Assembly: GCF_003336225.1 (NCBI RefSeq)
Contig: NZ_QPID01000005.1
Coordinates: 62,001 to 126,000, forward strand
Direction of reading: 5' to 3'
Source of the DNA: Corallincola holothuriorum
GTDB taxonomy: Bacteria > Pseudomonadota > Gammaproteobacteria > Enterobacterales > Neiellaceae
Length of the DNA: 64,000 nt
A program made the position numbers and the translations under genes. Position 1 is the first letter of the stretch. Each line of letters begins with the position of its first letter. This document shows, in pieces, positions 1 through 9,816 of the stretch. The notes beneath the pieces were generated by a model. That model did no database searches and was not told the DNA's origin. It was given only the letters and a program-made list of their open reading frames with translations.

Positions 1-2755
1 TGGGATCACCCGGTGCGAGAGTATTTAGCAGGCTAAAGCTGACCGTGTCTCTATAGCTATCTGCTGAGCCAATGGCGGTACCACGGCTGTTGGCGACGGT
101 GATGTTGGTGGTGCCGGTTAGGTCGCCTTGGTCACTGGCGACTACGATGGTTGTTCCTTCAGGGAGTATCTGATCCATACTGTCACCGATGTGAAAACTC
201 AAGTTGGCCGCTGCGCCTGCGTTCAAAGTGACGCCGCTTGCTCCAATTACACCAGTGTTGCCAGCCCCTTGCTGTTGGGTGCTTGAGTCATCAAAACTAC
301 CATTGAGATAGTCCAGTTCCCAATTGGCTGCAGAGTCCGACATGATTAATACGATCGCTCGGCGAATATGCAGTTTATTGTTGCCGGCGTCGGCACTGCC
401 ACATAGGCTGCCGGAACACTGCGGGCCATTAAACAGGCCATCGGCAAGGTTGAAGCCGCCACTATTTGCGTAGTCTAAGAAAGGCTCGTCAGTTTCTCTG
501 ATGAAGCTTTCGTCATCATCTCGCCAAGCCTCGCTCATATCGACAAACCCTGTGACTACGCCGGGCTGGCTAAAGCCTGCGTTGACCGAGGCGCCAGCGG
601 CAATTGCGGTGCCGTCAGCCTCATCAAATATGCCGTTGCCGTTGTTATCGAAGAAAGTCTCGTGACCCACGGCTGATGCCAGAATGGTAACGCGATGGTC
701 GGTTGGGCGTGGATCAGTACTGGTCCAGGTGGCTTGGCAACTGCCAGATAGCGTTTGGCAGCTTGGGGTGATCTGACCTGCTTCTGCGGTAAAGTTAACC
801 GTTGTGCCATCTGGGGCCGGATTATTGAAACTGTCAGCCAACCAGACAGTTAAGGTCACTGTTTCGCCGTTATGGCGCCATGCTTCTGGGTTGAGAATGT
901 CAGGGGACAGAGTGAAGCTGCTTTGTTCTGCCAGCCCGGTGTTTATGGTCAATAGATCTGATTGGCTCTGTATGATGTCATTGCCTGTGAGTGGACAAGC
1001 GGTGGCATCCTGTTGTGTTTGGGCGGTGACCCTTACCGGCGTCGGCACATTCCCTGATTGCACTTTTGTGGTAACCAGACCTTCTGAGTTAGTCAGTCCT
1101 GACTGTTGGCTTAGGCTTAAGCCCCCAACCTGAGTATCCAGACTGAAGCAGACTAGACGCTGTGGTAGTAACGAGCCCTGACTGCCTTTGACTAAAAAAG
1201 TGACGGTTGAGCTTTCCTGATTGCCTTGTCCACCGGTACCTTTGAGTACGATCTGCTCGGGCTCAGCGGAGACAAACTCAATTGAGCCCAGGGCTTCTGC
1301 TTCAATGGTGAGGGTTGCCAGAGCGTTCAGCGTGCTTGAACTATTACTGACAGTGGCAAGTAAGCTGTCACTGATTTCGCCGCCACTGGCACAGCTTTGA
1401 TCCTGAAAAGTCGCTTGTGCCCGTCCTGCGATGGTTTGTGCGGTGGCATCTAAGCTGGCTTTACCATCTGCTGAGCAGCCGGAAGTAAAACTGACTGTCG
1501 CAGGTTCCAATAGGGCGCTAAGGCTACCATCGTCCGCCATTTCAACTAAATCTACGGTGAGACCCACGGTACCGCCTGCACTGATGCTGTCAGTGGCTAT
1601 ACCAACCACGCCATTTTGAAAACTGGCCGGATCGGCTTTGTCAGGCCAGTATCCTAGCAATATGGTGTCGCCGTCGCCGATAGCGTCACGAGCAAGGATC
1701 TCATAGCTGAGGCTGGCAGATAGCGTTAAGTCGTCGACTGATACTGTGGCTATCGCTTGATCTGCACCGAGATCGGTGTCCGTTCCGGTTAGCGTCACTT
1801 CCGCCTGACCGTTCGCTGCGGTTAGGGCGGTGAAGGGGGTTAAAGTCCCTAAGCCTGCAGTGAAGCTGATCACCTGATTTTCCAGCGGTTGGCTCTCGCC
1901 ATCTAACAAGGTTGCCCGTAGCTGTACGTTGCTGCCGGCATTAAATCTATTCACCGGCGTGCCGCTATCCAGCATCACTATTGCTAGGCTAGGACTCTCA
2001 CCGCCGCCGATATCACCAGTGGAAGTGAATTCATAAACAGCTTGCTCACTAAGCTCACCAGTCGTTGCCGTTGCGGTTGCTGCACCAACGCTGGTGTCAT
2101 CACTGCTTACTAAAACGTTGGCGATACCATTGGCGTCGGTCAGGCGAGAATCGCTGGCCAAGGTTCCCAAAGGGGCGCTGAAACTGACGATAGTATCGAC
2201 AACGGGACCATCATCGTTACTTAGGCTGGCTTGCAAACAAAAGCTGCTACCAGCGACAAAACTTGGTGAGGTCGGTGACAGGCAGTCATCGGCAAGGATG
2301 GTGAGTTGTAATGCTTCGTTTGTACCGCCACTGGCGTTGACCTGAAAATTACTTGATGCAGTAAGGGTCTCTTCGCTGCTGCCATCAACGGACTCCAGTG
2401 TGGTGCTCGCGGTGAGAGTGCCGGCCCCGGTGACGCCGGTGGTTAGCAATTGCACCCTGGCTTTTCCGCCACCGTCGGTGAGGGCTGAGCTGGCGCTGAG
2501 AGAGCCTAACGAACTGCTGAAATCGACGATCTGGCCGTCGATCCCTTCGCCATACACATCGACCACTTTCGCTTCAAGCCAAGCGGTTTCGCCAGCGGTC
2601 AGAGTATTTGTGCTATCACCTTCACTGTTCCTGAGGGTTAACTCAAGCTGGTTGAATTCGTTAAAGTCGCCATCGCCGGAGCTGCCATTGCAGGCGACTA
2701 AAGAAAGTAGGGTACACAGAGTAAACAGGTAACGGGAAAGTGCTTTGCTTATCAT
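1..2755 (-). CDS. Large Ig-like-repeat surface lipoprotein (3' end outside window)
   Basis: The reading frame is open from the ATG at 2755 to the window edge, so 918 residues are visible and the C-terminus is missing. The N-terminus is a lipoprotein signal with lipobox Leu-Val-Ala-Cys (Cys22), so the mature protein should be lipid-anchored. At least three tandem units of about 105-110 residues (around residues 77, 188 and 295) share the pattern G-x-L...LT-x-x-N/G-G-x-A-x-V. This is typical of bacterial Ig-like group 1 (Big_1, invasin/intimin type) domains. Residues 703-714 match an EF-hand calcium loop (DNNGNGIFDEAD). It lies 23 nt downstream of darP on the same strand, with AAGG 10 nt before the ATG. 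Function is unknown; an adhesin or surface-structural role is inferred from the architecture only. Confidence 0.8.
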   Translation of the reverse strand, partial: MISKALSRYLFTLCTLLSLVACNGSSGDGDFNEFNQLELTLRNSEGDSTNTLTAGETAWLEAKVVDVYGEGIDGQIVDFSSSLGSLSASSALTDGGGKARVQLLTTGVTGAGTLTASTTLESVDGSSEETLTASSNFQVNASGGTNEALQLTILADDCLSPTSPSFVAGSSFCLQASLSNDDGPVVDTIVSFSAPLGTLASDSRLTDANGIANVLVSSDDTSVGAATATATTGELSEQAVYEFTSTGDIGGGESPSLAIVMLDSGTPVNRFNAGSNVQLRATLLDGESQPLENQVISFTAGLGTLTPFTALTAANGQAEVTLTGTDTDLGADQAIATVSVDDLTLSASLSYEILARDAIGDGDTILLGYWPDKADPASFQNGVVGIATDSISAGGTVGLTVDLVEMADDGSLSALLEPATVSFTSGCSADGKASLDATAQTIAGRAQATFQDQSCASGGEISDSLLATVSNSSSTLNALATLTIEAEALGSIEFVSAEPEQIVLKGTGGQGNQESSTVTFLVKGSQGSLLPQRLVCFSLDTQVGGLSLSQQSGLTNSEGLVTTKVQSGNVPTPVRVTAQTQQDATACPLTGNDIIQSQSDLLTINTGLAEQSSFTLSPDILNPEAWRHNGETVTLTVWLADSFNNPAPDGTTVNFTAEAGQITPSCQTLSGSCQATWTSTDPRPTDHRVTILASAVGHETFFDNNGNGIFDEADGTAIAAGASVNAGFSQPGVVTGFVDMSEAWRDDDESFIRETDEPFLDYANSGGFNLADGLFNGPQCSGSLCGSADAGNNKLHIRRAIVLIMSDSAANWELDYLNGSFDDSSTQQQGAGNTGVIGASGVTLNAGAAANLSFHIGDSMDQILPEGTTIVVASDQGDLTGTTNITVANSRGTAIGSADSYRDTVSFSLLNTLAPGDP

Positions 2756-2778
2756 ATTGCCCGGGCCTTATTTGATTG

Positions 2779-3306
2779 TTATTTATCTTCACTCGCTTCG
2801 GCCAGCTCCCGCAGATAGCGGAAGAGTTCTCTGGCTGATTTCGGTGGTTTATTTTGTTGTTGTTCTTTCTTTGCTTGTCTAACGAACTGGCGCAGTCGTT
2901 GCCGATCGCTGAGTGGATAGTCAGCCATCCATTGGTTAATGGTTTCATCGCTACCGGAAATTAACTCGTCACGCCACTTTTCCAGGCGATGAAAGAGCGC
3001 ATTTCCCTGCTGATGGACACTGTTCAGTTGTTCGATCGCTTGGCGGATCGCGTCGGCATCGGCATGGCGCATCAGCTTACCAATCAGTTGCAGCTGGCGG
3101 CGATAGCCCTCTCGAGTGTTGCGGATCCGTACAGCCAGTTTCACTGCATCAGCCAGTGACTCTTCTAATGGGATTTTGGCTAAATCAGCTGGCTTTAACG
3201 TGGTCAACTGTTCTCCCAGTTTTTGTAAAGCAAGCATTTCTCGCTTCTGCTGAGATTTTGAGATCAGCTCTTCGTCTGGCTGATTTTTGTCTGAGGTCTT
3301 ACCCAT
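2779..3306 (-). CDS. darP: Ribosome-associated 50S assembly factor DarP (YjgA, DUF615)
   Basis: 175 residues, the usual size of the DUF615/YjgA family. The protein is highly charged and helical, with the family's conserved central segment (IRNTREGYRRQLQLIGKLMR) and a C-terminal part ending in ARELFRYLREL. In E. coli this protein binds late 50S precursors and helps peptidyl-transferase centre maturation. The gene is divergent from pmbA, the same pairing as in E. coli and Pseudomonas, which supports the assignment. It probably shares a transcript with the Ig-like lipoprotein gene 23 nt downstream. Confidence 0.93.
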   Translation of the reverse strand: MGKTSDKNQPDEELISKSQQKREMLALQKLGEQLTTLKPADLAKIPLEESLADAVKLAVRIRNTREGYRRQLQLIGKLMRHADADAIRQAIEQLNSVHQQGNALFHRLEKWRDELISGSDETINQWMADYPLSDRQRLRQFVRQAKKEQQQNKPPKSARELFRYLRELAEASEDK

Positions 3307-3443
3307 GAAGATATTGAACTGTTTTTTTAAGGAAGATGAGTAACCTATACCACATGGATCACTGATCTATCCAGTCAGAAGCTGAGAGTTGAGGCCGATT
3401 GCAGTATTATGAGGTTAACGATACCTCAGATGGCGGAATTTTT

Positions 3444-4784
3444 GTGCAGCAGGACGAATTTGAACAGCAGTTACCCATATTAAAGCAAGCCGTGGAAGAT
3501 GCTTTGGCGTTGGCTAAGTCTGAAGGCGTGAGTGGTGCCGAAGTGGCTATCAGCCGTCAACAGGGGTTGTCGGTGTCGATGCGCAAAGGTGAGGTCGATA
3601 CGCTGGAGTTTAACCAGGATGGTGCGCTCGGGATCAGTGTCTATATGGGGCATCAGAAAGGATCTGCATCTACCTCTGATCTCAGTAAAGAGGCGTTGTC
3701 TCAGGCGGTGAAAGCAGCCGTACATATCGCAAGTCATACGTCTGAAGACCCCTGTAATGGTCCTGCTGATAAAAGCTGGTTAGCGACAGAGGTACCGGAT
3801 CTGGATCTCTATCACCCACAAGCGATGGATGTGGAACATGCGATTGCGGTGGCAAGCCGTGCAGAAGCGGTTGCTCTGGCCCATGACCCTCGCATCGTCA
3901 ATAGTGATGGTGCCACTTTTGGTACGCACAATGGCACCCGGGTTTACGGAAATAGCCATGGCTTTCTGCATGGCTATCGAAGCTCGCGACATAGCTTGAG
4001 CTGTGTGGTGATCGGCTCTGAAGGCGAACAGATGCAGCGAGATTATGGTTATTCTGTCGCCCGAGATCCGGCAGCGTTATGGAGTGCAGAAAAGGTTGGC
4101 GAGGAAGCCGCCCGCAAGACCGTCGAGCGCCTTGGTGGCCGCAAACTGGATACCTGCAGTGTGCCTGTATTGTTTTCGCCCGAGATGGCGGGTGGCTTTG
4201 TCAGTCATCTGGTAGCCGCTATATCTGGCAGTAACCTTTATCGTCAATCCAGCTTCCTGCTGGATCAGCTGGGCGAGAAGATATTCCCTGAGTTTTTCAA
4301 TATCACCGAACGTCCGCATTTGCCAAGGGCACTTGGTAGCAGTCCATTTGATTCGGAGGGGGTTGCCACTGTTGAACGCGATATTATCAGTGATGGTGTA
4401 TTGCAGAGCTATCTGTTGACCAGCTATGCGGCTCGCAAAATGGGAATGGCGTCGACCGGCCATGCTGGCGGGATCCACAATTGGCAAGTGGCCAGTACCG
4501 ATGGTGATCAAAAAGCGTTGTTGCAAAAGATGGGCAAAGGCTTGTTGGTGACAGAAGTGATGGGGCAGGGCGTCAACATAGTGACTGGTGATTACTCCCG
4601 TGGTGCCGCTGGCTTTTGGGTCGAAAATGGTGAGATCCAGTTCCCGGTGGAAGAGATCACTATCGCTGGAAATCTTAAAGATATGTTCCAACAGATCGTC
4701 GCAGTGGGTAACGATGTCGATTATCGCGGCGCGATGCACTCAGGCTCTATTCTGCTGGAGAACATGCGGGTAGCGGGTAACTAA
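3444..4784 (+). CDS. pmbA: Metalloprotease subunit TldE/PmbA
   Basis: TldE partner of the TldD/TldE protease, which in E. coli matures microcin B17 and degrades CcdA. The family signatures are strong: FNQDGALGISVY near the N-terminus, then HAGGIHNW, DYSRGAAGFWVENGEIQ and ITIAGNLKDM near the C-terminus. The zinc HExxxH motif belongs to the TldD subunit and is absent here, as expected. There is no good ATG. I prefer the GTG at 3444 (446 aa, GCGGA six nt upstream), which matches the family length. A TTG at 3399 would add 15 residues. tldD is not in the window. Divergent from darP. Confidence 0.92.
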   Translation: MQQDEFEQQLPILKQAVEDALALAKSEGVSGAEVAISRQQGLSVSMRKGEVDTLEFNQDGALGISVYMGHQKGSASTSDLSKEALSQAVKAAVHIASHTSEDPCNGPADKSWLATEVPDLDLYHPQAMDVEHAIAVASRAEAVALAHDPRIVNSDGATFGTHNGTRVYGNSHGFLHGYRSSRHSLSCVVIGSEGEQMQRDYGYSVARDPAALWSAEKVGEEAARKTVERLGGRKLDTCSVPVLFSPEMAGGFVSHLVAAISGSNLYRQSSFLLDQLGEKIFPEFFNITERPHLPRALGSSPFDSEGVATVERDIISDGVLQSYLLTSYAARKMGMASTGHAGGIHNWQVASTDGDQKALLQKMGKGLLVTEVMGQGVNIVTGDYSRGAAGFWVENGEIQFPVEEITIAGNLKDMFQQIVAVGNDVDYRGAMHSGSILLENMRVAGN

Positions 4785-4796
4785 TCGGCTATGCAT

Positions 4797-4825
4797 GACA
4801 AAGGCTGTTGGCAGCAGCCTTTGTC
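4797..4825. terminator. Perfect inverted repeat between convergent pmbA and mgtE
   Basis: An 11-bp perfect stem (GACAAAGGCTG / CAGCCTTTGTC) with a 7-nt loop lies between two convergent stop codons, where a shared bidirectional terminator is expected. Neither strand has a clear T-run after it, so intrinsic termination may be weak. Confidence 0.5.
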
Positions 4826-4845
4826 GGTAACGCTGCCTCTAGCGG

Positions 4846-6204
4846 CTAGAGCAATAACCAGGTGGCAACACCCAAGAAAGCGAACAGACCGACGACATCG
4901 GTAATGGTGGTGAGCACCACGCCACCGGCCAGTGCAGGATCGATATTCATTCGCTTCATTAGCAGTGGGATCATTACACCACTGGCTCCAGCACAAACCA
5001 TATTCACCAACATGGCAAACGCGATCACCGCCCCGACTCTAATATCCTGTTTCCATACTGCGACTACTGCGGCGATCAATAGTGCCCAGATCAGACCATT
5101 TAACAGCCCGATTAATGCTTCTTTGCCTAGCAGCCAGCGCGAGTTGCTGTCACCAATGTGGCCTAATGCCATGCCGCGGATCACCAGTGTTAGGGTCTGA
5201 CTGCCGGCGATCCCGCCCATGCTGGGAACGATGGTCATCAATACGGCCAATGTGGCCATCTGCGCTAAGGTGTCTTCAAACAGGTTACTGACAAAGGCCG
5301 CCATGAGTGCGGTCAGGAGGTTGATCCCCAGCCATACTGTACGTCGTTTGGTACTTTTGAGGACTGGAGCAAAGGTATCTTCTTCATCATCCAGACCCGC
5401 CATGCTCATCATTGAGTGTTCTGCATCCTCGCGGATAATGTCGACGACATCATCAATAGTGATACGGCCCAGCAGGACACCTCGGTCATCAACCACGGGC
5501 GCGGAGATCCAGTTGTAACGTTCAAACATCTGGGCAACCTCCGTTTCCTCCATGTCTGCAGGGATCTTTTCTGCCCCCGTGTCCATCACATCGGCAATGG
5601 TGGCGCTGGGGTTGGCGGTAACTAAGGTGGTGAGTGAAACTTGCCCAAGTAACTCGTCTCGAAGATTAACCACATAGAGGTTATCGGTGGCTTCTGGCAG
5701 TTCGCCTTTCAAACGCAGGTAACGCAATATCACATCGACAGTGACATCAGGGCGCAGAGTGACGGTATCCGTATTCATGATCGCGCCAGCGGTCTCTTCA
5801 GGATAGGAGAGGGCGGCTTCAACCCTGTGCCTGTCCTGCGCGTCCATTTGTGCCAAAATTTCGCGATAGACGCTGTCTGGGAGACCCCGTAACAGGTTGG
5901 CTAAGTCATCGGTATCCATCCCTTCGGTGGCCGCAGCGACCAGTTCCGGGTCCATTAAGCGGATAATGCTGTCTTTTACATCTTCCGACAGCTCTTCGAG
6001 GATCTCGCCATGCAGATCAGGATCGACCAGCTGCCATAGGACCGCACGGCCCTTAGTGGGGGTTGACTCAAACAGAAGGGCGACATCAGAAGGATCCATC
6101 TCCTGCAAAATGCGGCGAACATGGATAAACATGCCGCTATCTAGGGCACTTTTTACCTCTTTTAATTTTTGTTGGGTAAGGTCTTGCTCTAAAGTTTCAG
6201 CCAT
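4846..6204 (-). CDS. mgtE: Magnesium transporter MgtE
   Basis: 452 residues in classic MgtE order: an N-terminal helical MgtE_N domain (about 1-130), two CBS domains (about 135-265, first starting near AGAIMNTDTV), a connecting helix, then five predicted membrane segments to the C-terminus. The last helix carries the conserved Asp (about D436, TTITDVVGLF) that lines the Mg2+ pore in the Thermus protein. The channel passes Mg2+ across the inner membrane and is gated by Mg2+ binding at the CBS/N domains. It is the last gene of the long minus-strand run, 96 bp after ptsO. That gap contains a weak TACAAT-like box (6252-6247), so it may have its own promoter. Confidence 0.95.
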   Translation of the reverse strand: MAETLEQDLTQQKLKEVKSALDSGMFIHVRRILQEMDPSDVALLFESTPTKGRAVLWQLVDPDLHGEILEELSEDVKDSIIRLMDPELVAAATEGMDTDDLANLLRGLPDSVYREILAQMDAQDRHRVEAALSYPEETAGAIMNTDTVTLRPDVTVDVILRYLRLKGELPEATDNLYVVNLRDELLGQVSLTTLVTANPSATIADVMDTGAEKIPADMEETEVAQMFERYNWISAPVVDDRGVLLGRITIDDVVDIIREDAEHSMMSMAGLDDEEDTFAPVLKSTKRRTVWLGINLLTALMAAFVSNLFEDTLAQMATLAVLMTIVPSMGGIAGSQTLTLVIRGMALGHIGDSNSRWLLGKEALIGLLNGLIWALLIAAVVAVWKQDIRVGAVIAFAMLVNMVCAGASGVMIPLLMKRMNIDPALAGGVVLTTITDVVGLFAFLGVATWLLL

Positions 6205-6300
6205 CGCCTTAAGCCCTCCAATCGATTAAAAAAGTTCGATAGCGGAATTGTATCGTAACAACCAGAAAAATAGAGAGAATTTTTCTTTAACAGGTGAGGA

Positions 6301-6579
6301 TTATTCGTTTTCGTCGAATCTGTCATTGATCAGGGACTCAACAGCATCCAATGCCTGCTGTGCTTCATCCCCTTCGGCAACGACCTGGATCTCTTGCCCC
6401 ATACAGGTTTCCATCATCAGCAGTCCCATGACACTGGCGGCGGAAGCGGATTTTCCTTGATGCTCAATCATCACTTCGGCATCAAATTTGTTGACCAGCA
6501 TGACTAACTTGGTTGCTGCGCGGGCATGCAAACCCAGTTTGTTTTTTATCAGTAGTTTCTTTTCAATGCGTTGTGTCAT
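6301..6579 (-). CDS. ptsO: Nitrogen phosphotransfer protein NPr
   Basis: 92-residue HPr-fold protein with the phospho-accepting histidine H18 in GLHARA and a conserved Ser/Gly-rich second region (KSASAASVMGLLMM). NPr carries phosphate from EI-Ntr (PtsP, not in this window) to EIIA-Ntr (PtsN, encoded 0.9 kb upstream). The regulatory PTS links nitrogen and potassium status to sigma-54 and envelope functions. It lies 5 nt after rapZ, so the two are surely co-transcribed. Confidence 0.95.
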   Translation of the reverse strand: MTQRIEKKLLIKNKLGLHARAATKLVMLVNKFDAEVMIEHQGKSASAASVMGLLMMETCMGQEIQVVAEGDEAQQALDAVESLINDRFDENE

Positions 6580-6584
6580 AAAGA

Positions 6585-7457
6585 CTAATGACCTAGTTCT
6601 CGGTGACGGATCTGAATTTCGTTACGTAACTCTTTGAACTGTTTTGCCAATGTTTCGGCAATGAACACAGAACGGTGTTGTCCACCGGTGCAACCGATAG
6701 CGACGGTTACATAGCTTCGATTGTTCAGTTCCAGATGTGGCAACCAGGTATTGAGTAAGTTGTTTATCTGCCAGATGAATTTGGCCACGATAGGTTGGCG
6801 GCTAAAAAACTGCTCAACAGGGGCATCTAATCCGGTCATGGGGCGTAGTTCTGGTTCCCAATGGGGGTTGGGCAAGAATCGTGCATCAAACACATAATCA
6901 GCGTCTTGCGGAATACCGTATTTAAAGCCAAAGGACTCAAATACTAAAACCAGATGGCGATCAGCATTGCCTAGTAACCGTTCTCGCACCAGATCGCTGA
7001 GCTGATGTATCGACAACTGAGAGCTGTCTATCTGAAGATCGGCACGGGAGATAAGCGGTTCAAGTAAGCGCTGCTCTGCTTCAATCGCTTGCTCCAGAGA
7101 TACACCATGTTTGGAGAGTGGGTGGAGCCGTCGAGTTTCGCTAAAGCGCTGGATCAATGCACTTTGCTGCGCATCCATAAACAGAACCGTACAGCGGCAT
7201 TGCTGACATAAAAGGTCGAGAATTGTTTCCAGCGTATGAGGGTCTTCGGGCAGGTTTCTGACGTCAATGCTGACGGCGATATCGCTATAGTGCCCACTTA
7301 CTTGAGCAACCAGTGTCGGTAGCATGGCTACCGGCAGGTTGTCGACACAGTAGTGACCTAAATCCTCCAATACGCGAAGCGCAACACTTTTGCCTGAGCC
7401 TGAGCGGCCACTGACAATCGTTAGTTTGGGTTTTGCGGCCACGTCAGTGCTGGTCAT
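6585..7457 (-). CDS. rapZ: RNase adapter protein RapZ
   Basis: 290 residues. An N-terminal P-loop (G17-S24, GRSGSGKS) is followed by the C-terminal domain with the signature [10 protein letters not shown]. In E. coli RapZ binds sRNA GlmZ and recruits RNase E, controlling glucosamine-6-phosphate synthase and so precursor supply to peptidoglycan and LPS. The start ATG overlaps the ptsN stop by 4 nt (ATGA), implying translational coupling. Placement between ptsN and ptsO is the conserved rpoN-cluster order. Confidence 0.96.
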   Translation of the reverse strand: MTSTDVAAKPKLTIVSGRSGSGKSVALRVLEDLGHYCVDNLPVAMLPTLVAQVSGHYSDIAVSIDVRNLPEDPHTLETILDLLCQQCRCTVLFMDAQQSALIQRFSETRRLHPLSKHGVSLEQAIEAEQRLLEPLISRADLQIDSSQLSIHQLSDLVRERLLGNADRHLVLVFESFGFKYGIPQDADYVFDARFLPNPHWEPELRPMTGLDAPVEQFFSRQPIVAKFIWQINNLLNTWLPHLELNNRSYVTVAIGCTGGQHRSVFIAETLAKQFKELRNEIQIRHRELGH

Positions 7458-7909
7458 GAATCGGTGATAATTTCGTATAATTGTTGATCGTTAGCGGCAC
7501 AACGGAGCTGTTTGAGGACTTGTTTATCTGACAATTTGGCGGCGATAGCCGACAAGGTCTTCAGATGTTCCTGACAACTCTGTTCTGGAACCAAGAGGGC
7601 GAAAATCAGATCCACCGGTTTGTTATCAATTGCATCAAAGGCGATAGGCTCATCGCACTGCAATAACACGGCGACTGCTTTATTGGCGTTAGTGATCCTA
7701 CCGTGGGGAATGGCAATGCCGTTACCTATACCGGTACTGCCTTTCTTTTCACGTTCTAGAATACTTTCGAAAATGGCTTTGTGGCCATGTTCTGGCAAGT
7801 GTTTGGCTGCCAATTCACTGGCCATTTCTAATATTCGTTTCTTACTTGAACCATGGACTGCACTTCGGGTGCAGTCCAGGCTAAGTATGGATGATATATC
7901 CATAGACAT
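7454..7909 (-). CDS. ptsN: Nitrogen regulatory EIIA component PtsN (EIIA-Ntr)
   Basis: 151-residue PTS EIIA type-2 domain protein. The phosphorylated histidine is H69 in the motif [10 protein letters not shown]. It is the output protein of the nitrogen PTS and in E. coli regulates TrkA, KdpD and other targets according to its phosphorylation state. It is located 2 nt downstream of hpf and overlaps rapZ by 4 nt, so hpf-ptsN-rapZ-ptsO read as one operon behind rpoN. A second Met two residues in is an alternative start. Confidence 0.96.
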   Translation of the reverse strand: MSMDISSILSLDCTRSAVHGSSKKRILEMASELAAKHLPEHGHKAIFESILEREKKGSTGIGNGIAIPHGRITNANKAVAVLLQCDEPIAFDAIDNKPVDLIFALLVPEQSCQEHLKTLSAIAAKLSDKQVLKQLRCAANDQQLYEIITDS

Positions 7910-7911
7910 CT

Positions 7912-8199
7912 CTAGTGAGCATTTAGCTTTTCTTTGTGTTTTATTACTTGCCGATCGAGTTTATCGATCAACGAGTCAATAGCTGCATACATATCACGAT
8001 GCTCTGCATTCGCAAAGATCTCTCCACCATTTAGGTGCAGTGTGGCTTCGGCTTTTTGGGTTAATTTCTCAACATTGAGGATCACGTGGACATTGTTGAT
8101 GTGGTCAAAGTGGCGCTCTAATTTACTAAATTTTCCGTCGACATACTCTCGCAGAGAGTCTGTTACTTCTACATGATGGCCGGTAAGATTGATTTGCAT
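7912..8199 (-). CDS. hpf: Ribosome hibernation promoting factor HPF (short form)
   Basis: 95-residue short HPF/YfiA-type protein (MQINLTGHHVEVT... with the ATLHLNGGEIFA and AAIDSLIDKLDRQ segments). It binds in the 30S decoding channel and helps form inactive 100S ribosomes in stationary phase. I chose the ATG at 8199, not the in-frame ATG at 8208. It gives the E. coli length and has AAGGA eight nt upstream, whereas the longer start has AAGG directly adjoining it. Lies between rpoN and ptsN as in most gammaproteobacteria. Confidence 0.95.
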   Translation of the reverse strand: MQINLTGHHVEVTDSLREYVDGKFSKLERHFDHINNVHVILNVEKLTQKAEATLHLNGGEIFANAEHRDMYAAIDSLIDKLDRQVIKHKEKLNAH

Positions 8200-8230
8200 A
8201 GACCTCATCCTTATTTAGTTTTATTGCCTG

Positions 8231-9727
8231 CTATAGCAGGCTTTTTCGCTGATTTGACGGTGGAATAGACAAGGATTCCCGATACTTCGCAATGGTTCTC
8301 CGCGCTATCTGAATTCCCTGATCTGCCAGTAGGTCAGCAATCTTGCTATCTGACAAAGGCTTATTAGGGATTTCTGCCGCCACAAGTTTCTTGATTAACG
8401 CTCTAATTGCCGTTGAAGAACATTCTCCGCCACTTTCAGTACTGACATGACTGGAGAAGAAATACTTGAGTTCGAAAATACCCCGCGGGGTATGCATATA
8501 TTTTTGTGTGGTTACCCGAGAGATGGTGGACTCGTGCATATCAACCGCTAAGGCAATATCATTGAGTACCATTGGCTTCATCGCTTCATCGCCGTACTCA
8601 AAGAAGTCGCGTTGGAACTGTACGATACAGTTGGCGACCTTGAGTAGGGTGTCGTTACGACTTTCCAGACTTTTGATGAACCACTTCGCTTCCTGCAGAT
8701 GAGAGCGTATATATTGACTGTCAGTAGTGTTCTTTACCGTCCGGCTCATCGCTGCGTATTGCTGATTTACTTTCAGCTTGGGTACCGAGTCAGGGTTTAG
8801 CTCAACCACCCAACGTCCAGCTTTTTTCATTACCGACACATCGGGGATTACATATTGCTCATCACCGCTGATCACTGCGCTGCCGGGGCGCGGATTCAAC
8901 GACTGGATCACCCGCAGAACTTCACGTAGCTGGTCTTCTTTCAGTTTGGTCTTGCGCATCAATTGGCGATAATCCCGGCTGGCTAGCAGGTCAATATACT
9001 GACCAATAACCTGGCGGCACTCTTTTAGCCAAGGTGTCTCTTTGGCAAACTGATTGAGTTGTACCAGCAGGCACTCCTGCAATGTGCGGGCACCTACGCC
9101 AATAGGGTCGAACAGTTGTACTCGCTTAATGACCGCTTCTATTTCATCAAGTTCGATATCTTCCTGCCCTAAAGAAGCAAGAATATCGTCGGCGGTGACC
9201 GTCAGGTAACCCGATTCATCAATCCCATCGATTATCGATGTCGCAATGGCTCTGTCGACATCTGTGAACGGGGTTAATTGCATCTGCCATTCCAGATGAT
9301 CTTGCAACGACTCTGTGGTTTCGCCTTGATAGGTAAAGTCGGCGTCATCACTGAACGAGGAACCTGAAACGGGCGCTGCTGAAAGGTGGTCATCCCAGGT
9401 TGTATCGGTAGGCAGTTCTTCATTGATTTGTTGTTGGTTGAGCGCCTCAGATGTTTCCATGGCTGCATCTTCGCGCTCTTCCGACTGATTATTTTCAGCA
9501 TTAGCCGTGGTTTGTTCCAGCTTGTCAGTCGCGGTATGGCTTTCACCATTAACTTGCTCACTGGTTTCTTCCGCTTCGTTTTGCTCGAGTAGCGGATTAT
9601 TATCCAGCGCTTCTTGGATCTCTTGCTGAAGGTCGAGCGTCGACAATTGCAATAGCCGGATTGCTTGCTGCAATTGCGGCGTCATGGTGAGTTGCTGACC
9701 TAAACGTAACTGTAATGACGGTTTCAT
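8231..9727 (-). CDS. rpoN: RNA polymerase sigma-54 factor RpoN
   Basis: 498 residues. Region I is the Gln/Leu-rich N-terminus ([20 protein letters not shown]) that contacts bacterial enhancer-binding proteins. An acidic, low-complexity region II follows (about residues 45-130). The core-binding and DNA-binding regions come next, with the RpoN box [10 protein letters not shown] near the C-terminus recognising the -24 element. It directs transcription of nitrogen, motility and pilus genes in related bacteria. The 89-nt gap from lptB is the largest in this part of the run and could hold a separate promoter, though I see no strong one. Confidence 0.98.
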   Translation of the reverse strand: MKPSLQLRLGQQLTMTPQLQQAIRLLQLSTLDLQQEIQEALDNNPLLEQNEAEETSEQVNGESHTATDKLEQTTANAENNQSEEREDAAMETSEALNQQQINEELPTDTTWDDHLSAAPVSGSSFSDDADFTYQGETTESLQDHLEWQMQLTPFTDVDRAIATSIIDGIDESGYLTVTADDILASLGQEDIELDEIEAVIKRVQLFDPIGVGARTLQECLLVQLNQFAKETPWLKECRQVIGQYIDLLASRDYRQLMRKTKLKEDQLREVLRVIQSLNPRPGSAVISGDEQYVIPDVSVMKKAGRWVVELNPDSVPKLKVNQQYAAMSRTVKNTTDSQYIRSHLQEAKWFIKSLESRNDTLLKVANCIVQFQRDFFEYGDEAMKPMVLNDIALAVDMHESTISRVTTQKYMHTPRGIFELKYFFSSHVSTESGGECSSTAIRALIKKLVAAEIPNKPLSDSKIADLLADQGIQIARRTIAKYRESLSIPPSNQRKSLL

Positions 9728-9816
9728 CTACTTCCGTGACATTTAAAATAATGCTGTTGCTGTCATCGTTAATCGGCACTCAAAAGAGCCCGATGTATCA
9801 ACGCTGGTTACTTACA

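Noticed and set aside
4077-4739. 220-codon open frame antisense to pmbA
   Set aside because: Lies entirely opposite a strongly conserved gene, has no recognisable domain and no RBS; it is a codon-bias shadow.
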